Of a stretch of DNA of 64,000 bases, positions 7,892 through 15,835 are shown one piece after another. How positions within the stretch are numbered: position 1 is the stretch's first letter; each line of letters opens with the position of its first letter. The translations under genes and the position numbers were made by a program. Source of the stretch: Hyphococcus aureus. Lineage in GTDB: Bacteria; Pseudomonadota; Alphaproteobacteria; Caulobacterales; Parvularculaceae. The notes under the pieces were generated by a model. It had not been told where the DNA came from. It saw nothing but the letters and a program-made list of their open reading frames with translations, and did no database searches. The stretch covers positions 1,550,001 through 1,614,000 of the forward strand of contig NZ_JBHRSH010000001.1 in assembly GCF_042643165.1 (NCBI RefSeq), given 5' to 3'.

Positions 7892-8767
7892 TTGCGCATT
7901 CTGATTATTATCGCCGCTATATTGATCGCGGCGCCGCTTTTGGGGCTGGGCGGCGTTTATTTTGTAAGTGAGGCGAAGCTCCGCGACGTGACATACGATC
8001 CGGCGTTCGAGGCGCCGATCCCGACCGATGCCGCCTCTATCGAACATGGCCGCCATATTGCGCGCACGCGCGGCTGTTTCGGCTGTCACGGGCAACAGCT
8101 TCAGGGCAAGGATTTTGACGAGCAATGGGACTGGCCTGAGCGCGCCGTTGCGCCGAACCTGGCGCTTTATGCGCGCGAGCATGACGTCGCTACGCTGGAG
8201 GCCGCCATCCGGCAAGGGATCGGCGCAAATGGTAAGGGCTTGGTCTCCATGCCGTCTTATAATTTTGCGCGCCTGACGGACGAAGATCTCGCCGCGCTGA
8301 TCGCGTTTTTGCGTTCGGCGCCAGTGGTGGAAATCGATTTGCCAAAACCGAAACTCGGCTGGATCGCGCGCTGGAGTTTTGCGACAGGCGAAGAGACGCA
8401 TTACGAGGAATGGGCTGACCATGTTCCGGCCTTGCGCGTTGACCCGGAAGCGGAGCCGCAGCGCGCCCTCGGTGAATATCTCGCCATGACCATGTGCAAT
8501 GAATGTCATGGGCTTGATCTGCGCGGCGCAACTTTGTGGGATGCAGTGACGCCGGATCTCATCATCGTCTCTGCTTATTCGCGAGACGAATTTGAAAAGC
8601 TGATCACGACCGGCGTCGCGATGAGCGGGCGGGAGTTGGGCCTCATGCGGCTTGTGGCGCCGGACCGTTTTCCCGAACTTTCAAAAGAAGAAATCGATGC
8701 GCTTTATCTACACCTTACAGCTCTTGCGGACGAGCCTGTCCCGGAAGGGGTGTTCTGGCGGCCTTGA
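7892..8767 (+). CDS. Membrane-anchored diheme c-type cytochrome
   Basis: This 291-residue protein starts at TTG 7892, chosen because GGGGGGAG lies 6-7 bases upstream and the N-terminus is then an uncleaved signal anchor. The longer open frame 5' runs antisense through the divergent permease. There are two heme c sites, CFGCH at residues 62-66 and CNECH at 202-206, each in a cytochrome c domain with a later methionine ligand candidate (around the SMPSYN and TGVAMSG stretches). It would sit on the periplasmic face and pass electrons between an unknown dehydrogenase and the respiratory chain. The 5' gap to the divergent permease is about 110 bases. Confidence 0.85.
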   Translation: MRILIIIAAILIAAPLLGLGGVYFVSEAKLRDVTYDPAFEAPIPTDAASIEHGRHIARTRGCFGCHGQQLQGKDFDEQWDWPERAVAPNLALYAREHDVATLEAAIRQGIGANGKGLVSMPSYNFARLTDEDLAALIAFLRSAPVVEIDLPKPKLGWIARWSFATGEETHYEEWADHVPALRVDPEAEPQRALGEYLAMTMCNECHGLDLRGATLWDAVTPDLIIVSAYSRDEFEKLITTGVAMSGRELGLMRLVAPDRFPELSKEEIDALYLHLTALADEPVPEGVFWRP

Positions 8768-8892
8768 TCTGCTGCGCCCTTACAGCGTGCGGGAATCCCG
8801 TTTACGGAGCGTCGCTGATCTTCCGCTGCGTCGTCTTTCTCGCTATGGAAGCCGTGTAATTTTCCCGTCTGACGGGACCAGCGGAGAGAGAC

Positions 8893-10182
8893 ATGACCGA
8901 CGAAACGCCGAGCTACAAATTTGAAACCGCCCAAATCCATGCGGGCGCTGCGCCGGACCCGACGACGAAATCGCGCGCGACGCCGATCTATCAAACCACA
9001 TCCTATGTCTTCGACGATGTGGATCAGGCGGCGCGTCTCTTCAATCTCCAGGAATTCGGCAATGTCTATACGCGGATCATGAATCCGACCACGGATGTTC
9101 TGGAACAGCGGGTGGCTGCGCTTGAAGGCGGTACGGCGGCGCTGGCTGTTGCGTCGGGCCATGCGGCGCAACTGGTGGTGCTGCATACGCTGTTAGAGCC
9201 CGGTGACCATTATGTCGCCGCGCGTCAGCTTTACGGCGGCTCGGTGAACCAGTTCGATCACGCCTTCAAACGCTTCGGCTGGGAGGTCGACTGGGCCGAC
9301 GGCGCGGACCCGGAAAGTTTCAAAAAGGCGGTCGGCCCTAAGACCAAAGCGATCTTCATTGAAAGTTTTGCCAACCCGGCGGGCGCGCCGACCGACATCG
9401 CCGCGATCGCCGCCGTTGCGAAAGAGGCGGGTGTGCCGCTGATCGTCGACAACACGCTGGCCTCTCCCTATCTCTGCCGGCCGATTGAACTTGGCGCCAA
9501 TATCGTCGTTCATTCCCTGACCAAATTTCTCGGCGGACACGGCACCTCCATGGGCGGGGTGATTGTTGATGGCGGCAATTTCGACTGGGCGGCGGATGCG
9601 CGCTTCAAACATCTGGTCGAGGCGAACGCCGACTATCACGGCGTTGAGTTTTATCCGACCTTCGGGCCGATTGCGTTCGCCATCGCGTGCCGCGTCCTTG
9701 GGCTGCGTGCGCTGGGTCCGGCGATTTCACCGTTCAACTCATTCCTGATCCTGCAAGGGATCGAGACGCTTTCCCTGCGGATGGAGCGTCACTGCGAAAA
9801 CGCCCTGAAGGTCGCCCAATATCTCGAAAATCACGACAAGGTCGCCTGGGTCGCTTATGCGGGGCTGCCCTCAAGCCCGCATCATGCGCTGATGAAAAAG
9901 ATCGCGCCAAAGGGCGCCGGATCGGTTTTCACCTTCGGCCTGAAGGGCGGCTATGCGGCGGGCGTTGAGGTGGTGAAGGGGGTGAAGCTGTTCAGCCATC
10001 TCGCCAATGTCGGCGACGCCAAAAGCCTGATCATTCATCCGGCGTCGACAACCCACCGTCAGCTGACGGATGAACAGAAAGTTGCGGCGGGGGCGGGCCC
10101 CGATGTTGTGCGCCTTTCCGTCGGCATTGAAACCGCAGACGATATCATCGCCGATCTGGAACAGGCTTTGAGCCAAGCGTGA
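8893..10182 (+). CDS. metY: O-acetylhomoserine sulfhydrylase / aminocarboxypropyltransferase
   Basis: This PLP enzyme of the Cys/Met metabolism family makes homocysteine from O-acetylhomoserine and sulfide. The 429-residue length and the insert pattern are those of MetY rather than the shorter MetB/MetC. The PLP lysine is K211 in HSLTKFLGGHG, which is followed by TSMGGVIVDGG. The N-terminal QTTSYVFDD block and an FNSFLILQGIETL block are also MetY-like. A GGAGAGAG site precedes the ATG. The 125-base leader holds small hairpins, including CCCGTCTGACGGG, but I find no recognised SAM riboswitch in it. Confidence 0.92.
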   Translation: MTDETPSYKFETAQIHAGAAPDPTTKSRATPIYQTTSYVFDDVDQAARLFNLQEFGNVYTRIMNPTTDVLEQRVAALEGGTAALAVASGHAAQLVVLHTLLEPGDHYVAARQLYGGSVNQFDHAFKRFGWEVDWADGADPESFKKAVGPKTKAIFIESFANPAGAPTDIAAIAAVAKEAGVPLIVDNTLASPYLCRPIELGANIVVHSLTKFLGGHGTSMGGVIVDGGNFDWAADARFKHLVEANADYHGVEFYPTFGPIAFAIACRVLGLRALGPAISPFNSFLILQGIETLSLRMERHCENALKVAQYLENHDKVAWVAYAGLPSSPHHALMKKIAPKGAGSVFTFGLKGGYAAGVEVVKGVKLFSHLANVGDAKSLIIHPASTTHRQLTDEQKVAAGAGPDVVRLSVGIETADDIIADLEQALSQA

Positions 10183-10209
10183 AGCGCGGCGTCTCGCCAT
10201 TTTGTAATA

Positions 10210-10273
10210 TCCGGCGCATGTGTGATCGCCGGAAAGCTGGTAATCTCCCCTTTGCAAATTTTGCCAAGGGGAG
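10210..10273 (+). promoter_or_regulatory. Structured 5' leader sequestering the ribosome binding site
   Basis: Two hairpins lie back to back between metY and the next gene. The first is TCCGGCG (10210-10216) with CGCCGGA (10227-10233), 7 perfect pairs. The second pairs CTCCCCTT (10245-10252) with AAGGGGAG (10266-10273). The latter is the ribosome binding site of the gene starting at 10280. Closing the second hairpin would hide the site completely. This could be translational control, perhaps temperature-dependent, or simply stable terminator-like structure; no known riboswitch class fits. Confidence 0.5.
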
Positions 10274-10279
10274 ACTGAA

Positions 10280-10759
10280 ATGAACAGACTTGCCGTTTTG
10301 ACAGCCGCGTTTGCGCCGGTCCTGCTCGCCGCGGCGCCAGCGTTGGCGCAGATCAAGGAAAAGAGTCCGGAGATCGATCAGACCCGGAAAATTCCGCTAC
10401 CCGCCGGTCGGGATTTAGCCTTGCCGGAAATCGCCAAGCCCGGCGTCCAGCGCGCGGCTGGCTGCATCAAGCATGAGCTCTATAATATTCAGTCGATCAA
10501 TCGCTATGCGGTTTCCTTCACCATCGCGACGTCCACGGGCGATCAGACCTTTAATCTCGAAGCCGATGAGATCCGATATATTCCACCTTCGTCTGGCATG
10601 CCGATCGCATCCACGGCGGAAACATTGAAATGGACTCGTTTCCTGGACACATTCGAACGCGCCGCCGCAACACGCCGGCCAGTGTTGGTGGACTACGAAC
10701 TTCCCTCGCGCGAGGTGTTCGGCGTCTATATTCAGTGGGAGGATCAGTGCGCGGATTAG
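10280..10759 (+). CDS. Secreted protein of unknown function
   Basis: This 159-residue protein has a clear Sec signal peptide (cleavage after about residue 24, at ALAQI). The mature protein is small, with two cysteines (about residues 61 and 157) that could form a disulfide. I recognise no domain. Alternating hydrophobic strands (YAVSFTIATS, QTFNLEADEIRYI, RPVLVDYELP) suggest a small beta-rich fold. The ribosome binding site is an unusually strong AAGGGGAGA but is predicted to be paired in the leader. Confidence 0.7.
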   Translation: MNRLAVLTAAFAPVLLAAAPALAQIKEKSPEIDQTRKIPLPAGRDLALPEIAKPGVQRAAGCIKHELYNIQSINRYAVSFTIATSTGDQTFNLEADEIRYIPPSSGMPIASTAETLKWTRFLDTFERAAATRRPVLVDYELPSREVFGVYIQWEDQCAD

Positions 10760-10887
10760 GGGGCGAAGACCCTCAAATGCGTAAATAACCCATTGTTTTC
10801 TGAGGCTTAGCATGGGTGAGGATGCAATGGTGAACCAATGTTGCAATTGCGTGTTAGAATTCCGGACAGACCAATAGAAGGGGTTAT

Positions 10888-11223
10888 ATGATGAATACGA
10901 AACGACTGCTTATGAGCGCCGCCTTTGTTTTCGCTGCTACGGGCCTTGTCGCCTGCGGCGAGCCGACAGCGGAAGAACAAATGGAGGAAGCCGCTGACGA
11001 CGCCGCTGACGCTGCGGAAGAAGCTGGCGACGACGCCGAAGAGATCGCCGACGAAATGGGCGACGCCATCGACGAGACGGCGGAAGATATTGAAGAAGCA
11101 GCGGAAGACGCCGCTGACGGCGCCGGCGATGCTGCGGAAGAGGCGGCTGACGAGTTCGGCGATGCGGTTGATGAAGCCGCTGAAGAGATGGAAGACGAAG
11201 TGGAAGAAGATCCGCAAGGGTAA
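10888..11223 (+). CDS. Extremely acidic lipoprotein with seven 11-residue repeats
   Basis: This 111-residue lipoprotein has a signal peptide and lipobox (GLVACG, lipid-bearing Cys at 23). Residues 29-105 divide exactly into seven units of 11 residues made almost only of Glu, Asp and Ala with a hydrophobic Ile, Met, Val or Phe at set positions. Examples are EEIADEMGDAI, EEAADEFGDAV and DEAAEEMEDEV. There is no Lys or Arg after the signal peptide. An 11-residue period fits a long amphipathic helix or a right-handed coiled coil. An intrinsic terminator follows the stop directly. Its function is unknown; a rod in the periplasm that binds cations or basic proteins is possible. Confidence 0.8.
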   Translation: MMNTKRLLMSAAFVFAATGLVACGEPTAEEQMEEAADDAADAAEEAGDDAEEIADEMGDAIDETAEDIEEAAEDAADGAGDAAEEAADEFGDAVDEAAEEMEDEVEEDPQG

Positions 11224-11245
11224 TTTCTGTCTTTAATAAAATGAC

Positions 11246-11277
11246 AAAACCGGCGCCTTTTTGGCGCCGGTTTTTTT
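11246..11277. terminator. Bidirectional intrinsic terminator
   Basis: AAAACCGGCGCC (11246-11257), a TTTTT loop, GGCGCCGGTTTT and a run of seven T. The stem is flanked by A on the left and T on the right, so it can work on both strands. It ends the acidic lipoprotein transcript on +. It overlaps the stop codon of the convergent AEC transporter on -. Confidence 0.9.
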
Positions 11278-12211
11278 ATGCGCCGACCAGCCAGAGTACG
11301 AAGGGCACTGTAAACGCGGACAAAATGACGCCGAGCGCGATGGCGCCGGAAACAGCGGCGAGACTGGCGTTGAACTTCACCGCAAAAAGATAAGGGTTCA
11401 TGCCCGTGGGGAGCGCTGCGAAAAGCGTCACCAGCGCGATTTCTCTCGCCGGCAGGTGAAAGACAAAAGAGGCAAGCGCCCAGGCGATCAAGGGGAACAC
11501 CGCCATTTTCAAAATCATGATCGTCGCGACGCCGACAGTATTGCCGCGTAAGGGATAGGCCGCGACCGCAAGGCCCAAAGCGAAGAGGCCGGTGGGGATC
11601 GCCGCGTCGCCGCCAAGATCGATAATCCGTTCGCCAATCGCCGGCATGGTCCATCCGCTGGCGTTCCACAAGGCGCCGGCGGTGAGCGCCAGCACCACTG
11701 GGTTCTTTGCTAGCGAGACGAGAACGCCCCCGGTCGTCGCGGCGATGTTGATCCCGCGTTTGGCGTTGGCGAGCTCCGCCCATAATGTGCCGACGAACCA
11801 GTGGCTTGCGGCGTGAACGGCGATGATCAGCGCGGCGATGATCAAGCCCTCTTCGCCGAAAGAGAGATAGGCGATGGAAAGACCCATCATGCCGAGATTG
11901 CCGAATGTCGAGGCGAAGGCCGCCGCCGATCCGCCCGCGTCACTGAGACCTTGAATGCGGTTTGCGCCAAAGGCGACAATGAGCCAGACAATCCCGGCGG
12001 CGACATAATAAGCGCCCCAGACGCCGGTCGCCGATACGGTCATGTCGACGGACTGCATTGTGCGGAAAAGAAGCGGCGGAATACAGAAATAAAGGACGAA
12101 GTCGTTAAGCCCTTTTGCGCCTTCGCGACCGATGAGCCCGATCCGGGCTGCGACGTAACCGCAAGCGATCACGAAAAAGACGGGCGCGACAATGGTGAGA
12201 ATGGCGGTCAT
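11276..12211 (-). CDS. AEC (auxin efflux carrier) family transporter
   Basis: This 311-residue integral membrane protein has about ten spans in two five-helix halves, as in the AEC/BART superfamily that moves small organic acids or amino-acid-like anions. ATG 12211 is chosen over the upstream in-frame ATG because the hydrophobic first helix starts at once (TAILTIVAPVFFVIACGYV) and the extra 26 residues are Arg-rich and atypical. Conserved features are NDFVLYFCIPPLLF in helix 2 and LPTGMNPYLFA in the second half. The substrate cannot be predicted. It converges on the acidic lipoprotein gene and shares its terminator. Confidence 0.85.
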   Translation of the reverse strand: MTAILTIVAPVFFVIACGYVAARIGLIGREGAKGLNDFVLYFCIPPLLFRTMQSVDMTVSATGVWGAYYVAAGIVWLIVAFGANRIQGLSDAGGSAAAFASTFGNLGMMGLSIAYLSFGEEGLIIAALIIAVHAASHWFVGTLWAELANAKRGINIAATTGGVLVSLAKNPVVLALTAGALWNASGWTMPAIGERIIDLGGDAAIPTGLFALGLAVAAYPLRGNTVGVATIMILKMAVFPLIAWALASFVFHLPAREIALVTLFAALPTGMNPYLFAVKFNASLAAVSGAIALGVILSAFTVPFVLWLVGA

Positions 12212-12318
12212 GGGGCTCTTTCTTGAGAGGAGCGATGTCACTAGTGCTGATAAATGTCGAGTATTTCGGCTAACCCGGCGTCTCGCCATCAGGGCGCGGC
12301 TCGCGCTATAAAGCGATC

Positions 12319-12987
12319 ATGATCCTGACCTTTGAAGATATTCTTCCGCCTGAGTCGGTGCGCGATATACGGGCCGCCTTTGAACGCATTGCCTTCCGCG
12401 ATGGCCGCGCCAGCGCCGGGGCTCAGGCAGTGCTCGTCAAGAACAATGAGCAAGCGATTCCCGGCGACGCCGAGGCTGAACCTTTCCGGAAAATGATCGC
12501 TGACACGATCTTCCGGCATCCGGAGTTCCGCCTTGCCGCTCGGCCGCTGAAGCTGTCGTCTATCATGCTGAGTCGATACAAGCCGGGCATGTCTTACGGC
12601 GCCCACGTGGATCATCCGATTTCCGGCGGCGGCGAGATGCGCCGCGATATTTCCTTCACATTGTTTCTCAATGACCCCCATGCCTATGACGGGGGAGCGC
12701 TTGTCATCATGGATGGCGCCGGGGAACTCGAAATCAAACTCCCGGCGGGATCGATGGTCATCTATCCGTCAACGACGCTGCATCGGGTTGAGGAAGTCAC
12801 GCGCGGAGAACGTCTCGCCGCCGTCGGCTGGGCGCAGAGCATGGTGCGCGACGCCAAGAAGCGCGAGATTCTTTATGATCTCAATGTAGCGCGGCTGGAC
12901 TTTTTTGAACATTACGGAAAGTCGAAAAACTCCGACCTCCTCGCCAAGGCGGCGGCGAATCTCTTGCAGATGTGGGCGGATGTTTAA
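12319..12987 (+). CDS. PKHD-type Fe(II)/2-oxoglutarate hydroxylase
   Basis: This 222-residue protein matches the PKHD-type hydroxylase (PiuC/YbiX) family in length and order. It has the HVDHPISGG iron-binding HxD around residue 98-100, the YDGGALVI strand, and the distal HRVEEVTRGERLA block with the third iron ligand His and the 2-oxoglutarate-binding Arg. A small C-terminal helical extension follows, also typical. In other bacteria these genes sit beside TonB siderophore receptors, but no receptor is adjacent here. The natural substrate of the family is not settled. Confidence 0.9.
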   Translation: MILTFEDILPPESVRDIRAAFERIAFRDGRASAGAQAVLVKNNEQAIPGDAEAEPFRKMIADTIFRHPEFRLAARPLKLSSIMLSRYKPGMSYGAHVDHPISGGGEMRRDISFTLFLNDPHAYDGGALVIMDGAGELEIKLPAGSMVIYPSTTLHRVEEVTRGERLAAVGWAQSMVRDAKKREILYDLNVARLDFFEHYGKSKNSDLLAKAAANLLQMWADV

Positions 12988-13113
12988 GCGGCGTCCTTTA
13001 AGGACAAGACCAGACGGATTGAAGGCCGCAATATCGCTGACGTTGTTGAGGGCGTTTTACAGAGCCGCTGATTGCGAATGGCGCTTGTCCGCCGGTCCTG
13101 TTATTTAGGCGTC

Positions 13114-14280
13114 ATGACCCGCTCCTTAAATCCCGTCTACTCCGCCCGCCCGCAATCCATCTTTCCCACCATGTCGCGGCTTGCGCGCGAACAGAATGCC
13201 ATCAATCTCGGCCAGGGCTTTCCCGATGAGGACGGCCCCAAGGAAATTCTTGAGATTGCGGCGAAGGCGATCATCGACGGCCCGAACCAATATGCGCCGG
13301 TTGAGGGGTTGCCGGAATTGTGCGCGGCGGTGGCGCGGGACAATAAGCGGTTTTACGGTCTCGATATCGATCCGGACCGGGAAGTTCAGGTCACGTCCGG
13401 CGCCACGGAGGCGCTCGCCGCCGCGTTTCAGGGATATTTGGAGCCGGGCGATGAGGCGGTGTTGCTGGCGCCGTTTTACGAGTGCTACGCGCCCCAGATC
13501 GAAGCGGCAGGCGGGCGCGTCAAATTTGTGGACCTTGTTCCACCTGCGTGGCGCCTTGAGGCTGCGGCGCTTGAAGCGGCGATTACAGCGAAGACCAAAC
13601 TGATTGTCATCAACACCCCGCACAATCCGCTCGGCAAGGTCATGAGCAGGGTGGAGCTTGAGATCGTCGCTGACGCGGCGCGCCGGCATGATCTTATCGT
13701 CATTTGCGACGAGGTTTATGAGCATCTTGTTTTTGACGGCCAGCCTCATATTCCATTGATGAGTTTGCCTGGCATGAAAGAGCGGTCGATCCGCATTGGC
13801 TCGGCGGGCAAGACGTTTTCTCTTACCGGCTTTCGCATCGGCTATGTGACGGGACCGGCGCCGCTCATCACCGGGCTTATGAAAGCCCATCAGCATCTTT
13901 CCTATACGTCGCCGGGCCCTTTGCAAAAAGCGGTGGCGGCGGGGCTCGCGATGGATGACGATTATTATGAGCGCTTCGTGCGCGATATGCAGGCGAAGCG
14001 CGATCTGCTTGCGGAGGGTTTGAAGGCGGCCGGCTTCGATGTGCTTCCTTGCGAGGGCACTTATTTCCTGACAGTGGATATTCGCTCCGTGGGGAGGGAT
14101 GACGACGCAGCGTTCTGCCGGGAGATCACTGAAAAAGCGAAGGTCGCGGCGGTGCCGATCTCTGCGTTCTATCATCCCTCACAATCGGGCGCGCCGCAAA
14201 ATTATGCGCGTTTTTGCTTCTGCAAGCGGCCTGAGATATTGCAGGAGGCGTCGGCGCGGCTTGCGCGCTATTTCGCTTAA
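13114..14280 (+). CDS. Class I/II PLP aminotransferase (KAT/methionine-aminotransferase-like)
   Basis: This 388-residue fold-type I aminotransferase starts at ATG 13114. The PLP lysine is K233 in GSAGKTFSLTGFRIGY, and the substrate-binding Arg is in the late ARFCFCK block. INLGQGFPD near the N-terminus is the signature of the kynurenine/glutamine transaminase K and YbdL methionine aminotransferase group, which use aromatic or sulfur amino acids. Other members are annotated as N-succinyldiaminopimelate aminotransferase, so the exact substrate is open. It leads a tight set with a thioredoxin-like lipoprotein 12 bases downstream and then a nitrilase. Confidence 0.87.
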   Translation: MTRSLNPVYSARPQSIFPTMSRLAREQNAINLGQGFPDEDGPKEILEIAAKAIIDGPNQYAPVEGLPELCAAVARDNKRFYGLDIDPDREVQVTSGATEALAAAFQGYLEPGDEAVLLAPFYECYAPQIEAAGGRVKFVDLVPPAWRLEAAALEAAITAKTKLIVINTPHNPLGKVMSRVELEIVADAARRHDLIVICDEVYEHLVFDGQPHIPLMSLPGMKERSIRIGSAGKTFSLTGFRIGYVTGPAPLITGLMKAHQHLSYTSPGPLQKAVAAGLAMDDDYYERFVRDMQAKRDLLAEGLKAAGFDVLPCEGTYFLTVDIRSVGRDDDAAFCREITEKAKVAAVPISAFYHPSQSGAPQNYARFCFCKRPEILQEASARLARYFA

Positions 14281-14292
14281 GAAAGGTCAAGC

Positions 14293-14877
14293 ATGATGAA
14301 AACGGGCCTGTTCTGGATGCTTGCCGGCGCCGCGCTTTTCAGTGGTTGCGTCAAGGCCGTCACAACGAGCGTCGGCGCTGCGGCAGGCGTGACGAAAACG
14401 GCGGTGAAAACAACAGCGGGGGTTTCCGGCGATGTGGTCGAGGCCGCTTTTGAGCCGCGCGATCATGATGACGATCCGCGTCCCTTTGACGACAGCCGCA
14501 ACGCCATGGCTGATGTGAACGCCGCCCTCAATGCTGCGCAGACCAGCGGCAAAAATGTCCTGCTCGTTCTTGGCGGCAATTGGTGCCATGACAGTCGCGG
14601 ACTGGCGGCGAAATTTCAGCGCGATGAACTCGCGGCGGTCATCGCCGACGGCTATGAGCTTGTTTACGTGGATGTCGGTTATCGTGATCTCAATCTCGAT
14701 GTTCCGGCGCGCTTTGGCGTGATGGAGCTGCTCGGCACGCCTACAGTGCTGATTGTGTCGCCGGACAGTAAACTGTTGAACCGCGAGAGCGTTCACGACT
14801 GGCGCACCGCCGATTCAAAGCCTTATGACGAAACCCTTAATTATTTTCGGCGCTTTGCCGGAAGCGGCGGGATGTGA
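14293..14877 (+). CDS. Thioredoxin-like lipoprotein lacking the second active-site cysteine
   Basis: This 194-residue lipoprotein has its lipobox at SGC, with the lipid Cys at about 19. After a flexible linker rich in Ala/Thr and Asp, residues about 75-190 form a thioredoxin fold: VLLVLGGNWCHDSRGL holds the redox position, and a GTPTVLIV block with the conserved cis-proline follows. The usual CxxC is CHDS here, so only one cysteine is present. That argues against normal disulfide reduction and for an isomerase-like or binding role. The stop overlaps the nitrilase start (TGATG), so the two are translationally coupled. Confidence 0.75.
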   Translation: MMKTGLFWMLAGAALFSGCVKAVTTSVGAAAGVTKTAVKTTAGVSGDVVEAAFEPRDHDDDPRPFDDSRNAMADVNAALNAAQTSGKNVLLVLGGNWCHDSRGLAAKFQRDELAAVIADGYELVYVDVGYRDLNLDVPARFGVMELLGTPTVLIVSPDSKLLNRESVHDWRTADSKPYDETLNYFRRFAGSGGM

Positions 14878-15818
14878 TGCTTGAGATGAAAGCGGCGGCG
14901 GTGCAGGCGGCGCCGGTTTTATTCGATACGCCGGCGACCCTTGAAAAAGTTGAGGCGCTGGCGGCCGCGGCGGCCGAGAATGGCGCGAATTTCATCGTTT
15001 TTCCGGAAGCGTTTATCGGCGGCTATCCGAAAGGCAGCCATTTTGGCGCGCCGGTCGGTTCCCGCTCGGCTGAGGGGCGCAGCCTTTTTCGCCAGTATTT
15101 TGAGGGAGCGATCGAGGTTCCCGGACCAGAGACAGAACGGCTGGCCCGGCTTGCCGGCGCGATCAAGGCCGATCTTATTGTCGGCGCTATCGAACGCGCG
15201 CCGAAAAGCGAAGGCGGCGGCACGTTGTACTGCTCGGCGCTGGTTTTTTCCGCAGACGGAAAATTCTGCGGCCGGCGCAAAAAATTAATGCCGACGGCGG
15301 CGGAGCGCGTGATCTGGGGGTGCGGCGACGGCTCCACCCTCGACGCTTTCGATGTGCGGGCGGGACGGGTGGGCGCGGCGATCTGCTGGGAGAATTTCAT
15401 GCCCATGCTGCGCATGAGCCAGTATGCGCAGGGTGTTGAGCTATATTGCGCGCCGACTGTTGATGACCGGGAAAGCTGGGCGTCGCTGATGCGCGTCGTC
15501 GCCCTTGAGGGGCGTTGCTTCGTCATTTCCGCATGCCAGTTCATGCGGCGCTCGGATGCGCCGCCGGATTTTCATCCCATCCAGGGCGATGCGTCGGAAA
15601 CTGTGTTGATCAACGGCGGCAGCCTGATTGTGTCGCCGCTTGGCGACATTCTCGCCGGTCCGTGTCATGGCGAAGAAACAATTCTCTACGCCAATCTCGA
15701 CCCGGCGGAAATCATCAAGGGAAAAATGGATTTCGACGTCGCCGGACATTACGCGCGGCCTGATGTCTTCCAGCTGCAGGTGAACCGTATGCGCCAATCA
15801 CCGATGAGTGACGCATAA
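14877..15818 (+). CDS. Nitrilase / carbon-nitrogen hydrolase
   Basis: This 313-residue protein has the complete Glu-Lys-Cys triad of the nitrilase superfamily: E44 in FPEAFIGGYPKG, K135 or K136 in GRRKKLMPT and C170 in AAICWENFMP. The CWENFMP form is that of true nitrilases (branch 1, nitrile to acid plus ammonia) rather than amidases such as Nit2, which have other residues there. ATG 14877 overlaps the upstream stop; a GTG at 14874 is an alternative. Together with the aminotransferase it could act on nitriles or amides from amino acid metabolism, which is inference only. Confidence 0.9.
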   Translation: MLEMKAAAVQAAPVLFDTPATLEKVEALAAAAAENGANFIVFPEAFIGGYPKGSHFGAPVGSRSAEGRSLFRQYFEGAIEVPGPETERLARLAGAIKADLIVGAIERAPKSEGGGTLYCSALVFSADGKFCGRRKKLMPTAAERVIWGCGDGSTLDAFDVRAGRVGAAICWENFMPMLRMSQYAQGVELYCAPTVDDRESWASLMRVVALEGRCFVISACQFMRRSDAPPDFHPIQGDASETVLINGGSLIVSPLGDILAGPCHGEETILYANLDPAEIIKGKMDFDVAGHYARPDVFQLQVNRMRQSPMSDA

Positions 15819-15835
15819 GGCTCTGCGTTTTTCCT

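Noticed and set aside
8768..8892. SAM-type riboswitch before metY
   Set aside because: Small hairpins exist, including CCGCTG/CAGCGG near the ribosome binding site, but none of the SAM-I, SAM-II, SAM-V, SAH or SAM/SAH conserved blocks could be laid out.
13126..14175. Long minus-strand open frame antisense to the aminotransferase
   Set aside because: Same reason: it mirrors a well-supported PLP enzyme and has no signal of its own.
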